Under the pieces are notes generated by a model. It searched no databases and was not told the DNA's origin. It worked only from the letters and a program-made list of their open reading frames with translations. A program made the position numbers and the translations under genes. A stretch of DNA of 64,000 nt from Microvirga thermotolerans. Its GTDB lineage: Bacteria > Pseudomonadota > Alphaproteobacteria > Rhizobiales > Beijerinckiaceae. Below, one piece after another: positions 10,442 through 18,516 of this stretch (positions are counted from its first letter, which is position 1; each line of letters opens with the position of its first letter). The DNA is taken from assembly GCF_009363855.1 (NCBI RefSeq), contig NZ_CP045423.1, forward strand, positions 2,820,001 to 2,884,000. The letters run 5' to 3'.

Positions 10442-11487
10442 CGGCGCCCTCCCCTCTTGTCGGCGGTCTGCGGCAGCTCCGCGAGCATCGTGATGGCACT
10501 GAGCGGCGCCTGCGGCGGCATTCCGGTCCGCGAGCCGGCGCGCAGCTTCGAGGAGCGGGCGCGGGGATTGCGCGCGATCTCGTCCTCACCGGGCAGCACG
10601 GGCCCGCGCGTGACGGCCTCGAAGGTCGGCGCGGGCGCCGCGAGGCCCGGAAGATGACGAGAGGCCGAAGGGCTCCGCCCCGTGCGCGCGGCGAAGAACT
10701 GCTTCACGATCCGGTCCTCGAGGGAGTGGAAGGTCACGACGACGAGACGCCCCCCCGGCTTCAGAATGCGCTCGGCTGCATGGAGGGCGCGCACGAGTTC
10801 GCCGAGCTCGTCGTTGACGGCGATGCGCAGCCCCTGGAATACCCGCGTGGCGGGATGGATGCCGCCGGGCTCCTGACGGATCAGCGAGGCGACGAGTTCG
10901 GCGAGCTGGCCGGTCGTCCTGAAGACCTGCCTGCGCCGCGCCTCCACGATGGCGCGCGCCACCGCGCGGGCGCGCCGCTCCTCGCCGTAGTGGTAGAAGA
11001 TGTCCGCAAGCTCCGCTTCCGAGGCTTCGTTGACGAGGTCGGCCGCGCTCGGCCCCTCGCGCTCCATCCGCATGTCGAGAGGCCCGTCGCTGCGGAAGGA
11101 GAATCCGCGCTCCGCCTCGTCGAGCTGCATGGATGAGACGCCGATGTCGAGCACGACTCCGTCGACGGTCTCCAGCCCTTCCGCACGGACGATCTCGTCG
11201 AGCTGCCCGAAACGGCCTTGAACGAGCGTGAGGCGGCGCTTGAACCGGGAAACGAGCGCAGCGCCTCCGGCGATCGCATCCGGATCGCGGTCGATGGCGA
11301 GAACGCCGTTCTTCGGATTCGCGTCCAGGATGGCGCGGGTATAGCCGCCCGCGCCGAACGTGCCGTCCACGTAAGCGCCGCCGCGCCGTGCATCCAGCGC
11401 TTCGCAGACCTCCTCCAGGAGCACGGGGACGTGACGGGTCGGTCCGCCAGCGGCTCCGGCTCCTGGGCCGTCGCCGCGTCCCATCAT
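10438..11487 (-). CDS. rsmH: 16S rRNA (cytosine(1402)-N(4))-methyltransferase RsmH
   Basis: RsmH (MraW) methylates N4 of C1402 in 16S rRNA. The 349-residue product contains [14 protein letters not shown], the SAM-binding [16 protein letters not shown] (about residues 39-54), [31 protein letters not shown], and near the end [17 protein letters not shown]. These are all standard RsmH signatures. Two adjacent ATG codons occur (11485-11487 and 11482-11484). The first overlaps the mraZ stop as ATGA, the junction type used throughout this operon, so it is preferred. A Gly/Ala-rich N-terminal tail of about 15 residues precedes the domain. Confidence 0.96.
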   Translation of the reverse strand: MMGRGDGPGAGAAGGPTRHVPVLLEEVCEALDARRGGAYVDGTFGAGGYTRAILDANPKNGVLAIDRDPDAIAGGAALVSRFKRRLTLVQGRFGQLDEIVRAEGLETVDGVVLDIGVSSMQLDEAERGFSFRSDGPLDMRMEREGPSAADLVNEASEAELADIFYHYGEERRARAVARAIVEARRRQVFRTTGQLAELVASLIRQEPGGIHPATRVFQGLRIAVNDELGELVRALHAAERILKPGGRLVVVTFHSLEDRIVKQFFAARTGRSPSASRHLPGLAAPAPTFEAVTRGPVLPGEDEIARNPRARSSKLRAGSRTGMPPQAPLSAITMLAELPQTADKRGGRR

Positions 11488-11981
11488 CGCCCCTGTGCTC
11501 CTGGTGAGATGTCCTGCACCGAACGCTGCTCCACGACCCGATTGCCCAGGGCTCTCTTGAGATCCCGCACCTTGCCGCGCGCCTCCTCCAAATGCGCGCG
11601 AAAACGCTCGGGCTCCCAGATCTGGAACTTGTGACCGAGCCCCACGAACGTCACCGCGTCCGCGATCCCGGCATGTACTTTCACCGTCTCCGTCAGGATG
11701 ACACGCCCTTCCGGATCGACCTTGAGGATTTCGCTGGTTCCGAACAACGCCGTCGACAGCTGATCCCGTTCGTCCGAATAGGGCGACAGCGTCGACAAGA
11801 ACGCATCGATCTCGTTCAGCAGCACGTTGCCGCCCGCGTCCAGCGCCGGCGCATCCAGCGCCGGATGAACGTAGAGCCCCTCGAACCCATCCGCCGCCAG
11901 CACCGCACGGAAGGATGCGGGGATCGAGACCCGACCCTTCGAATCCAACTTGTTGGTGAAATTGGACACGAAGCGGTTCAT
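11484..11981 (-). CDS. mraZ: Transcriptional regulator MraZ
   Basis: MraZ is an AbrB-fold DNA-binding protein that regulates the division and cell-wall operon it heads. The 165-residue product has the first SpoVT/AbrB repeat [16 protein letters not shown] near residues 10-25 and the second repeat [15 protein letters not shown] in the middle, with [14 protein letters not shown] near the C-terminus. The ATG at 11979-11981 gives the usual [11 protein letters not shown] start; an earlier in-frame ATG at 11997-11999 adds only MREPRP. The upstream region contains a promoter overlapped by TGGG repeats, the likely target of this protein. Confidence 0.95.
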   Translation of the reverse strand: MNRFVSNFTNKLDSKGRVSIPASFRAVLAADGFEGLYVHPALDAPALDAGGNVLLNEIDAFLSTLSPYSDERDQLSTALFGTSEILKVDPEGRVILTETVKVHAGIADAVTFVGLGHKFQIWEPERFRAHLEEARGKVRDLKRALGNRVVEQRSVQDISPGAQGR

Positions 11982-12130
11982 GGGCCGCGGCTCGCGCACT
12001 CCTGATTGTCAGCCCCCCGGCGGATCGCGACGACCCGCCGTTACCCGGCGCCGATGAGGACGCCTCGTTCCGAACTGTGCGGCCAGAGCCTTGTGTGGGC
12101 CTGACCATCCCTTCGGAAGACATCGTCGAC

Positions 12131-12163
12131 GGGATGATTTGGGATAACATGGGAGATTATGGG
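12131..12163 (+). promoter_or_regulatory. Putative MraZ operator: TGGG direct repeats at 10-bp spacing
   Basis: Reading the plus strand, TGGG begins at 12140, 12150 and 12160, and a degenerate copy (CGGG) begins at 12130, so four repeats are spaced exactly 10 bp. E. coli MraZ is known to bind TGGG-containing direct repeats with the same helical-turn spacing in front of mraZ. Here the repeats fall inside the promoter spacer and -10 region, so binding would block RNA polymerase and autoregulate the operon. The positions are seen directly; the operator function is inferred. Confidence 0.7.
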
Positions 12164-12169
12164 CGTCAA
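12141..12169 (-). promoter_or_regulatory. Predicted sigma-70 promoter of mraZ operon
   Basis: Read on the minus strand, a -35 hexamer TTGACG (12164-12169) is separated by exactly 17 bases from TATCCC (12141-12146). This would start transcription near 12134 and give a leader of about 150 bases before mraZ. It lies in the 314-base gap between rnpB and mraZ, the only large gap before the operon. The -10 box is imperfect, so the promoter is a prediction; the overlap with the TGGG repeats supports it. Confidence 0.55.
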
Positions 12170-12228
12170 CGAAATGGGGTCGGGGCGGAGGGTTGCCGGC
12201 AGTCAACCGCCATCAGAATTGCTTAGGG

Positions 12229-12243
12229 TTAATGAATCGTAAG
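12229..12243 (+). promoter_or_regulatory. Possible CtrA-like half-site with GANTC
   Basis: Between rnpB and mraZ the plus strand reads TTAA, seven bases, then TAAG, one mismatch from the CtrA consensus TTAA-N7-TTAA. The spacer contains GAATC, a CcrM methylation site (GANTC). CtrA and CcrM control cell-cycle genes in many alphaproteobacteria, and division genes are frequent targets. One imperfect match could easily be chance. Confidence 0.25.
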
Positions 12244-12295
12244 CAGGGCAACGGTTTGCTCCCGCTTTCCCCAAACTTCGCCCTGTGGAAAAGGT

Positions 12296-12672
<377 letters not shown>

Positions 12673-12678
12673 GGATGG

Positions 12679-12707
12679 ATGTGGGGGATGCGCGGCCCGT
12701 TCGTCAA
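12679..12707 (-). promoter_or_regulatory. Predicted promoter of rnpB
   Basis: On the minus strand TTGACG (12702-12707) is followed after 17 bases by CCACAT (12679-12684), placing the start 6-7 bases later at the expected 5' end of the RNA (12672). The -35 is good and the -10 poor, but the distance to the RNA end is right. Confidence 0.45.
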
Positions 12708-12810
12708 GAACGTCCGGAGGCATTTTCAAGGAAACCGGGCCTGCCTATCGCGACGGCTCGAGAATCCCGGCCGATTCCGGGGGACCCGCGCCGCCGGAAG
12801 CGCGAATGGC

Positions 12811-13599
12811 CTAATCGGCCTTCGCCGTGATCGTCTTCACCTTGGCGCAGTAGACGCGCGAGGCGCGGGTCATGGTCTGCGTGCGATGGCCGAACTGATA
12901 GCGCAGGATCGTGCCGCAGGTATCGCCGCCGGCGAGCCTGTAGGCCTGCGCGAGGTACATGAGTCCGTAGCGCAGGTTCGTTTCCGCATCGAGAAGGCCC
13001 GCGGCATCGCCCCTGTAGCCGAGCGACTGGGCCGTGCGGACGTTGATCTGCGTGAGGCCGACATTGGGGCCCCTGCGCGCACCCGGATTGTAGCGGCTTT
13101 CGAGACGCACCACCGCATCGGCCAGTTCGTACGGCAGCCCGTGCTCCGAAGCATAGCGGGCGATCAGGGGCCTGAGCGCCCCGGACCTGACGGCGTCGGC
13201 CCGCTCCGAACGGGAGCGCGGCGACGGCACGACCGGCAGGGAGGCGGTCTGTTCGACCCTTCCCTCCCCCGCCGCCCCCTTCGCAGCCTCTGCCGCCGAA
13301 ACCGGCGCCTCCGTCGCGACCTTTGCGGAAGCAAGCGAGGGGGCTGGAAGCGCGGCTTCCTTCGTTGCGTGCTTGCGAGGTCCCTTGGCCGTCTTTCCGG
13401 GCGTCACGGCCTCGGCGGCCTTTTCCTCTTCCGCGGGCGTGGCGCCCGCCTTCTGCTCCTCGAGCTGGGCACGAACGAGCTGCTCGGCCTCCTGCGGGGA
13501 AATCAGCGCGCTCTCCGCCCGGACCTGAGGAGCGACCGCAATTGAAACGATACCCAGAAGCGCGACCGCCGTTGGTTTCGAGCAAAGCCGCCAAGTCAT
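12811..13599 (-). CDS. Lytic transglycosylase (SLT domain), secreted
   Basis: A predicted periplasmic peptidoglycan lytic transglycosylase of 262 residues. It has a signal peptide (about residues 1-28, ending VRA), an Ala/Lys/Glu-rich low-complexity region to about residue 135, and a C-terminal SLT domain. The catalytic Glu is in VRLESRYNPGA. GPNVGLTQINVRTAQSLG and AETNLRYGLMYLAQAY are standard SLT family 1 motifs, and a short Cys-containing tail follows (CGTILRYQFG). The ATG at 13597-13599 is preferred because GGAG lies just upstream and a signal peptide follows; a start at 13650 would add 17 unmatched residues. It is a single gene, separate from the mra operon, and its exact subfamily is not clear. 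Confidence 0.88.
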   Translation of the reverse strand: MTWRLCSKPTAVALLGIVSIAVAPQVRAESALISPQEAEQLVRAQLEEQKAGATPAEEEKAAEAVTPGKTAKGPRKHATKEAALPAPSLASAKVATEAPVSAAEAAKGAAGEGRVEQTASLPVVPSPRSRSERADAVRSGALRPLIARYASEHGLPYELADAVVRLESRYNPGARRGPNVGLTQINVRTAQSLGYRGDAAGLLDAETNLRYGLMYLAQAYRLAGGDTCGTILRYQFGHRTQTMTRASRVYCAKVKTITAKAD

Positions 13600-13893
13600 A
13601 TCGAAGCTCCAAATGGCACAGGTCGCGGGAAAACGGTGGGTGGCGGCCAAATGGGGCGAAGTTGTGGCTTGGCAAGACGCAACGATGCTCAGCCAATGCT
13701 CAAGCTAGACAGTAGGATGACATGGAATTCTGGCCTGGGACGGAAGAAGCATTGTGCCTGTCCCGCAGCAAACCTTTGTGAAAATCACGCCTTGAGAACG
13801 GTTCGCGCCCGCCCGCCAAGGGTTGGCAGACGCGACGCGTCAGGCTACAACATTACGAAGCGGCACATGGCCGCCAACCACAGGATCATTTCA

Positions 13894-14310
13894 ATGAAAA
13901 ATATGATTGTAGCGACTGCCGCCGGTATCGCGGCCCTGGCTTTAGCAGCCTGCAACTCTCCCGGCGAGCGCGCTCTGGGCGGCGCGGCGCTGGGCGGCCT
14001 CGCCGGCGCGGCCATCGGCGGTGTCGCCACGGGTCACACGAGCGGCGCACTCGCCGGCGCGGCCGTCGGGGCGGCCGGCGGTGCCGTCGTGGGGGCAGCA
14101 ACGACTCCCGAGCCTCGCGCGACGGAGGTGCCCCCATCCACGATGTCTCACCCCCCGTCCACGATGTCCCAACCGCGGAATCCCGTGCCGCCGCAGGCAG
14201 GTCCCGCTCCCGTGCGAAGGGGGGTCAACCCGGGCAGCCAGGGGCGGACGACACCGAACTGCCGTTATGGAACCTACACGCTCAACGGCTCCGTCTATTG
14301 TAAACCCTGA
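13894..14310 (+). CDS. Glycine-zipper lipoprotein, long form
   Basis: A small predicted lipoprotein of 138 residues. The signal peptide ends in the lipobox LAAC with Cys20, and the mature part begins NSPGERALGG. Residues about 28-70 form a glycine zipper (repeated GGxxG/GAAxG spacing, as in GGLAGAAIGG and GAAVGAAGGAVVGA), typical of Gly-zipper 2TM proteins in the envelope. A Pro/Ser/Thr-rich linker contains the repeat PPSTMSHPPSTMSQP. The C-terminus CRYGTYTLNGSVYCKP has two Cys that could form a disulphide. It is followed by a shorter paralogue at 14424 with the same start and end pattern. The function is unknown; related proteins are linked to envelope stability. Confidence 0.85.
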   Translation: MKNMIVATAAGIAALALAACNSPGERALGGAALGGLAGAAIGGVATGHTSGALAGAAVGAAGGAVVGAATTPEPRATEVPPSTMSHPPSTMSQPRNPVPPQAGPAPVRRGVNPGSQGRTTPNCRYGTYTLNGSVYCKP

Positions 14311-14423
14311 GCCCGATGGAACCGATTGATTAGGAAAAATGTTGGCTGTAAGGCTAAGCTCTATCGCTCAAGCTACTTCCGTCTGGGTACATCGTCCGGT
14401 CGCTGACGAAGAGGACATCCGTC

Positions 14424-14699
14424 ATGAAGAAGATCATTACAGCCATCGCAGCTGGCGCCCTCACTCTCTCGATGGCCGCCTGCAATACTCCCGGTGAACG
14501 TGCAGTCGGCGGCGCCGCCATCGGCGGTCTCGCCGGCGCGGCCATCGGCGGCGCGGCAACGGGCCGTGCGGGCGGCGCTCTCGCCGGCGCGGCCATCGGC
14601 GCCGCGGGCGGCGCGATCGTCGGCGCGGCGACGACGCCGCGCAATCCGTGCCCCTATGGCACCTATCAGGACGTCTACGGCAACATCTACTGCCGCTGA
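14424..14699 (+). CDS. Glycine-zipper lipoprotein, short form
   Basis: This 91-residue paralogue lies 113 bases after the previous gene. It has the same architecture without the proline-rich linker: signal peptide with lipobox MAAC (Cys20), NTPGERAVGG, a glycine zipper, and the tail CPYGTYQDVYGNIYCR with two Cys. The mature parts align closely with the longer copy up to VGAATTP, so the pair arose by tandem duplication. A Shine-Dalgarno-like AAGAGGA lies upstream of the ATG. A clear terminator follows at 14722. The role is unknown. Confidence 0.88.
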   Translation: MKKIITAIAAGALTLSMAACNTPGERAVGGAAIGGLAGAAIGGAATGRAGGALAGAAIGAAGGAIVGAATTPRNPCPYGTYQDVYGNIYCR

Positions 14700-14721
14700 T
14701 CGCCGCCGCATACCGAATTTT

Positions 14722-14752
14722 GGGGGCCGGATCGTTCCGGCCCCTTTTCTTT
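14722..14752 (+). terminator. Rho-independent terminator after glycine-zipper genes
   Basis: GGGGCCGG (14723-14730), a 6-base loop and CCGGCCCC (14737-14744) form an 8-bp GC stem, followed by TTTTCTTT. It sits 23 bases after the stop of the short glycine-zipper gene and before the DnaJ-like gene. Confidence 0.85.
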
Positions 14753-14783
14753 CGCTCGCAGTTGAGCGTACCACTCGATCACG

Positions 14784-15509
14784 ATGATTCAGTCGATTTG
14801 GGGCAAATTGGGCGGTGCGGGCCTCGGCCTCGCATTGGGAGGGCCGATCGGCGCGCTGCTCGGCGGCGTCGCGGGTCACGTGCTGATCGACCGGGAAGGC
14901 GCGATATTCGGCCGGCCGCCGCGGGACGTGATGTTCACCATGGGCCTCGTCGCGCTTGCCGCCAAGATGGCGAAGGCCGACGGCGTGGTGGTGGACCGCG
15001 AGGTCGCGGCCTTCGAGCAGATCGTCGAGGTTCCTGCGGGCGAGCATGAGCGCGTGAAGCGACTGTTCGATCTCGCGAAGCAGACGCCGGAAGGGTTCGA
15101 GGCCTATGCGCGCCAGATCGGCGAGGCCTTCAAGGACGAGCCCGCCCTCCTGGAGGACGTGCTCGACGGCCTGTTCCACATCGCGAAGGCGGACGGCGCG
15201 GTGCACGAGGCGGAGTTCGCCTATCTGCGCGAGGTCGCCGCGATCTTCTCGTTCTCGCCGGCGGATTTCGAACGCATCGCGGCGCGCCATGTCCGGCGGG
15301 CGGACGATCCCTACCTCATCCTCGACGCGGACCGCTCCATGAGCGACGAGGACCTGCGGCGCCACTACCGGAAGCTCGTGGCCGAGAACCACCCGGACAG
15401 GGAGATCGCGCGCGGCCTGCCCCCGGAGGCCGTGAAGATCGCCACCGAGCGGCTCGCGGCCATCAATGCCGCGTGGGAACGCATCGCCGCGGAGCGCGGG
15501 ATCAGGTGA
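14784..15509 (+). CDS. DjlA-like protein: TerB domain plus C-terminal J domain
   Basis: This 241-residue protein resembles membrane-anchored co-chaperone DjlA. Residues about 9-37 are a glycine-zipper membrane segment (GGAGLGLALGGPIGALLGG), about 45-160 are an all-helical TerB-type domain (GLVALAAKMAKADGVV and a second GLFHIAKADGAVHEAE repeat), and the last 70 residues are a J domain with the essential HPD in AENHPDREIA. DjlA stimulates DnaK ATPase at the inner membrane. The amidase gene starts 4 bases after its stop, so the two are probably co-transcribed. Confidence 0.88.
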   Translation: MIQSIWGKLGGAGLGLALGGPIGALLGGVAGHVLIDREGAIFGRPPRDVMFTMGLVALAAKMAKADGVVVDREVAAFEQIVEVPAGEHERVKRLFDLAKQTPEGFEAYARQIGEAFKDEPALLEDVLDGLFHIAKADGAVHEAEFAYLREVAAIFSFSPADFERIAARHVRRADDPYLILDADRSMSDEDLRRHYRKLVAENHPDREIARGLPPEAVKIATERLAAINAAWERIAAERGIR

Positions 15510-15513
15510 TCCG

Positions 15514-16281
15514 ATGAGCATGCCCCGCCCCGAAAGCTCCGCCGCAGCGAAGGTGTTTCCGTCGCCGAACCACGGGGAGCGGAAGGGTGTCAGGGGCCCG
15601 GATATGCTGATCCTGCACTACACGGGCATGCCGGATGCGGGCGAGGCCCTGCAATGGCTCTGCAATCCCGTCTCGCAGGTCTCGGCCCACTACTTCGTGT
15701 TCGAGGACGGGCGCGTGATCCAGATGGTGCCGGAGGCCCGCCGGGCCTGGCATGCGGGCGCCTCCTTCTGGGACGGCGAGACCGACATCAATTCCCGCTC
15801 CATCGGCATCGAGATCGCCAATCCCGGCCATCCCGGCGGCCTGCCGCCCTTCCCCGAGGTGCAGATCGAGAGCGTGATCGCCCTGACGCGGGACATCGTC
15901 TCCCGCTGGCGCATTCCGCCCACCCGGGTGCTCGCCCATTCCGACGTCGCGCCCGGCCGCAAGCTCGACCCGGGCGAGGCCTTTCCCTGGGAGTGGCTCC
16001 ACCGGGAGGGAATCGGCCACTGGGTGCCGCCTGCCCCGATCCGGGACGGGCGCTTCTTCGCCCGCGGCGATCAGGGCATGCCCATCGAGGCCCTCCAGGC
16101 CATGCTCACCATGTACGGCTACGGCCTGAAGATCACGGGCGTGTTCGACGAGAACACGGAGAAGGTGGTGGCTGCCTTCCAGCGCCATTTCCGGCCCGAG
16201 CGCGTCGACGGGGTGGCGGACGCCTCGACCATCACGACCCTTCGCGACCTCATCGCCTCGCGGCCGCAAAGCGTCGCATGA
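15514..16281 (+). CDS. N-acetylmuramoyl-L-alanine amidase, AmpD/AmiD type with peptidoglycan-binding domain
   Basis: A predicted zinc amidase of 255 residues that cleaves MurNAc-L-Ala bonds, probably in muropeptide recycling. The amidase_2 domain shows LILHYTGM (zinc His), QVSAHYFVFEDG, RRAWHAG, SIGIEIANPGH and LAHSDVAPGRKLDPG with the further zinc His and the Lys/Asp pair. A peptidoglycan-binding domain (QAMLTMYGYGLKITGVFDENTEKVVAAFQRHF) occupies the last 70 residues. No signal peptide is evident, which suits a cytoplasmic AmpD role, though the PG-binding domain is more typical of AmiD. The start ATG at 15514 follows the DjlA-like stop closely. Confidence 0.9.
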   Translation: MSMPRPESSAAAKVFPSPNHGERKGVRGPDMLILHYTGMPDAGEALQWLCNPVSQVSAHYFVFEDGRVIQMVPEARRAWHAGASFWDGETDINSRSIGIEIANPGHPGGLPPFPEVQIESVIALTRDIVSRWRIPPTRVLAHSDVAPGRKLDPGEAFPWEWLHREGIGHWVPPAPIRDGRFFARGDQGMPIEALQAMLTMYGYGLKITGVFDENTEKVVAAFQRHFRPERVDGVADASTITTLRDLIASRPQSVA

Positions 16282-16328
16282 CAAAGAGTTAACTCGAATC
16301 CCGGCGGGATATCCGCCACAATGGCGGC

Positions 16329-17789
16329 GTGGATATGACGGCGCGAAAGGGCTTCGGCGTGCGGCGGGTCTGGTGGTTGATGGTCGCCATTGTGGCGGCT
16401 GCAGGAATGGCGGGATTCTTCCTGTGGCGGCCCGCGGGAGGCAGCGCCTCCGATGCCGCCTATCGGCTTGCCGCCGTGGAGCGCGGCCCCATCACCGCGA
16501 GCGTGCGCGCCACCGGCACCCTCAACCCCGTCACGACGGTTCTCGTGGGCTCGCAGCTCTCCGGCCAGGTCGTCGAGATCCTGGCCGACTACAACACCCC
16601 CGTGAAGGAGGGACAGGTCGTCGCCCGGCTCTACTCGGAGCAGATCAAGGCGCGCCGCGATGCCGCCCTCGCCGATCTTGCCCAGGCCAGGGCCGACCGG
16701 GACACGAAGCAGGCGCAGATCGAGAAGGCCAGGGCGATGCTGCAGCGGGCCGAGGCCGTGGCCGCGGATGTCGCCGCCCAGCGCGACCGCGCGCAGGCGC
16801 AGCTCCTCGACGCGCAGCGCAACTTCGACCGGCAGACCGAACTCGTCGCCCGCGCCGCCGCCACGCAGAACGCTCTCGACCAGGCCAAGACCCAGCTCGA
16901 CGTCCAAAAGGCCACCCTCGCGTCCGCGCAGGCGCAGATCGCCTCCAGCAAGGCGGAGGCGGAAGGCCTGCGGGCGGACCTCGCGCTTGCCGAAGCAGGC
17001 CTCAAATCGGCGGAGGCGCTGATCCTTCAGCGGGAGGCGAAGCTGAGGGACATCGAGATCGACCTTGCCCGGACCGAGATCCGCTCGCCGGTGGATGGGG
17101 TCGTGGTGAAGCGCGACATCGAGCTCGGGCAGACGGTCGCCGCCTCGCTCTCGGCGCCGACCCTCTTCACCATCGCGCAGGACCTGCGCGAGATCGACAT
17201 CTACGCCAACATCGACGAGGCCGATGTGGGGCGCCTCAAGCCGGGGCAGCCCGTGAGCTTCACGGTCAACGCCTATCCGAACCGGACCTTCGCCGGCACG
17301 GTGCGGATGGTGCGCCTCGGCGCGCAGACGGTGCAGAACGTCGTGACCTACACCGCCGTCATCGGCGTGCAGAACACCGATCTTTCTCTTCTTCCCGGCA
17401 TGACCGCCAACCTCCAGATCGTCACCGACGAGCGCGACGACGTGCTGCGCGTGCCGAACGCGGCCCTCCGCTTCCGGCCGGCGGGCACCGTCGCGGCCGC
17501 CGCGAGATCCGCCGCCGCGGACGGCGCGGACGCTCCGCAGCGTCGCCGCGGCGGGACACGCGCCGCCGCGGACCCGGGAATGGAGGGGCGCGTGTACCGC
17601 CTCGTCAACGGCGCTCCCGAACTCGTCCCGCTCAGGATCGGCGTCACGGACGGCGACTACACGGAGGTGCTGCGCGGAAGCCTGAAGGAAGGCGACACGG
17701 TCATCGTCGGCGGCGGCGCGCGGAGCGGTCCGCAGGACGACGACCGGCAGCGGCCCTCCCCGCGCCCCCGCCCGCCGCGGATGTTCTAG
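16329..17789 (+). CDS. macA: MacA-like periplasmic adaptor (HlyD/RND-MFP family)
   Basis: The adaptor of a tripartite MacAB-type efflux pump, linking the inner-membrane ABC protein to an outer-membrane channel. The 486-residue protein has an N-terminal membrane anchor (about residues 14-34), a barrel/lipoyl half (GQLSGQVVEILADYNTPVKEGQVVARL), a long alpha-helical hairpin rich in Ala, Gln and Lys (about 105-235), the second lipoyl half ending IRSPVDGVVVKRDIELGQTV, and a beta-barrel with DEADVGRLKPGQPVSF. A basic, Pro-rich tail is unusual. The start may be GTG at 16329 or ATG at 16335. The ATPase gene follows 10 bases after the stop. Confidence 0.9.
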   Translation: MDMTARKGFGVRRVWWLMVAIVAAAGMAGFFLWRPAGGSASDAAYRLAAVERGPITASVRATGTLNPVTTVLVGSQLSGQVVEILADYNTPVKEGQVVARLYSEQIKARRDAALADLAQARADRDTKQAQIEKARAMLQRAEAVAADVAAQRDRAQAQLLDAQRNFDRQTELVARAAATQNALDQAKTQLDVQKATLASAQAQIASSKAEAEGLRADLALAEAGLKSAEALILQREAKLRDIEIDLARTEIRSPVDGVVVKRDIELGQTVAASLSAPTLFTIAQDLREIDIYANIDEADVGRLKPGQPVSFTVNAYPNRTFAGTVRMVRLGAQTVQNVVTYTAVIGVQNTDLSLLPGMTANLQIVTDERDDVLRVPNAALRFRPAGTVAAAARSAAADGADAPQRRRGGTRAAADPGMEGRVYRLVNGAPELVPLRIGVTDGDYTEVLRGSLKEGDTVIVGGGARSGPQDDDRQRPSPRPRPPRMF

Positions 17790-17799
17790 GACAGTCGCC

Positions 17800-18516
17800 A
17801 TGTCGCTCATCGAGACCCGGGGCCTGAGACGCGTCTACGATCTCGACGGCGGCCGCGTCGTCGCCCTCGATCATGTGGACCTCGACGTGGAGGCCGGGGA
17901 TTTCGTGGCGGTGATGGGACCGTCGGGCTCCGGCAAGTCCACCTTCATGAACCTCGTCGGCTGCCTCGACAGGCCGACCGAGGGCCGCTACCGGCTGGCG
18001 GGCACGGCGGTGGAGAGCCTCGACGCCGACGGGCTCGCGCAGCTGCGCAACCGCGAGATCGGTTTCGTGTTCCAGCAGTTCAACCTGCTGCCGCGGATCG
18101 ACGCCATCGGCAATGTGGAGCTGCCGATGATCTATGCGGGCGTCGACCGCAGATCGCGGCACGCACGGGCCCTCGGCGCCCTGGAGCGGGTGGGCCTCGC
18201 GGAGCGGGCGCATCACCGCCCGATGCAGCTCTCCGGCGGGCAGCAGCAGCGCGTCGCCATCGCGCGGGCGCTCGTGAACCGGCCGAGCCTGCTCCTCGCG
18301 GACGAGCCGACGGGCGCCCTCGACAGCCGCACCGCGAAGGAGATCCTCGCCCTGTTTCAGGAGCTCAATCGGGAAGGCGTCACCATCGTCCTCGTCACCC
18401 ACGACGCGGATGTGGGCCGCCATGCGCGCCGCCTGGTGCGTTTCAGGGACGGCCGCGTGATCGAGGACGCGCGCCAGACGCCCCTTGACGCCCGCATGGA
18501 GGAGGCCGTCGGATGA
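17800..18516 (+). CDS. MacB-type ABC transporter ATP-binding protein
   Basis: The ATPase of the MacAB-type pump, in the LolD/MacB family, 238 residues. Walker [10 protein letters not shown] is near residue 46, the Q-loop is in [11 protein letters not shown], the signature [15 protein letters not shown] near 145, Walker [16 protein letters not shown], and the H-loop in VLVTHD. The DEPTGALDS sequence is specific to this family of lipoprotein/macrolide-type exporters. The stop overlaps the permease ATG (ATGA), so ATPase and permease are made together; in E. coli they are one MacB polypeptide and here they are split. Confidence 0.92.
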   Translation: MSLIETRGLRRVYDLDGGRVVALDHVDLDVEAGDFVAVMGPSGSGKSTFMNLVGCLDRPTEGRYRLAGTAVESLDADGLAQLRNREIGFVFQQFNLLPRIDAIGNVELPMIYAGVDRRSRHARALGALERVGLAERAHHRPMQLSGGQQQRVAIARALVNRPSLLLADEPTGALDSRTAKEILALFQELNREGVTIVLVTHDADVGRHARRLVRFRDGRVIEDARQTPLDARMEEAVG

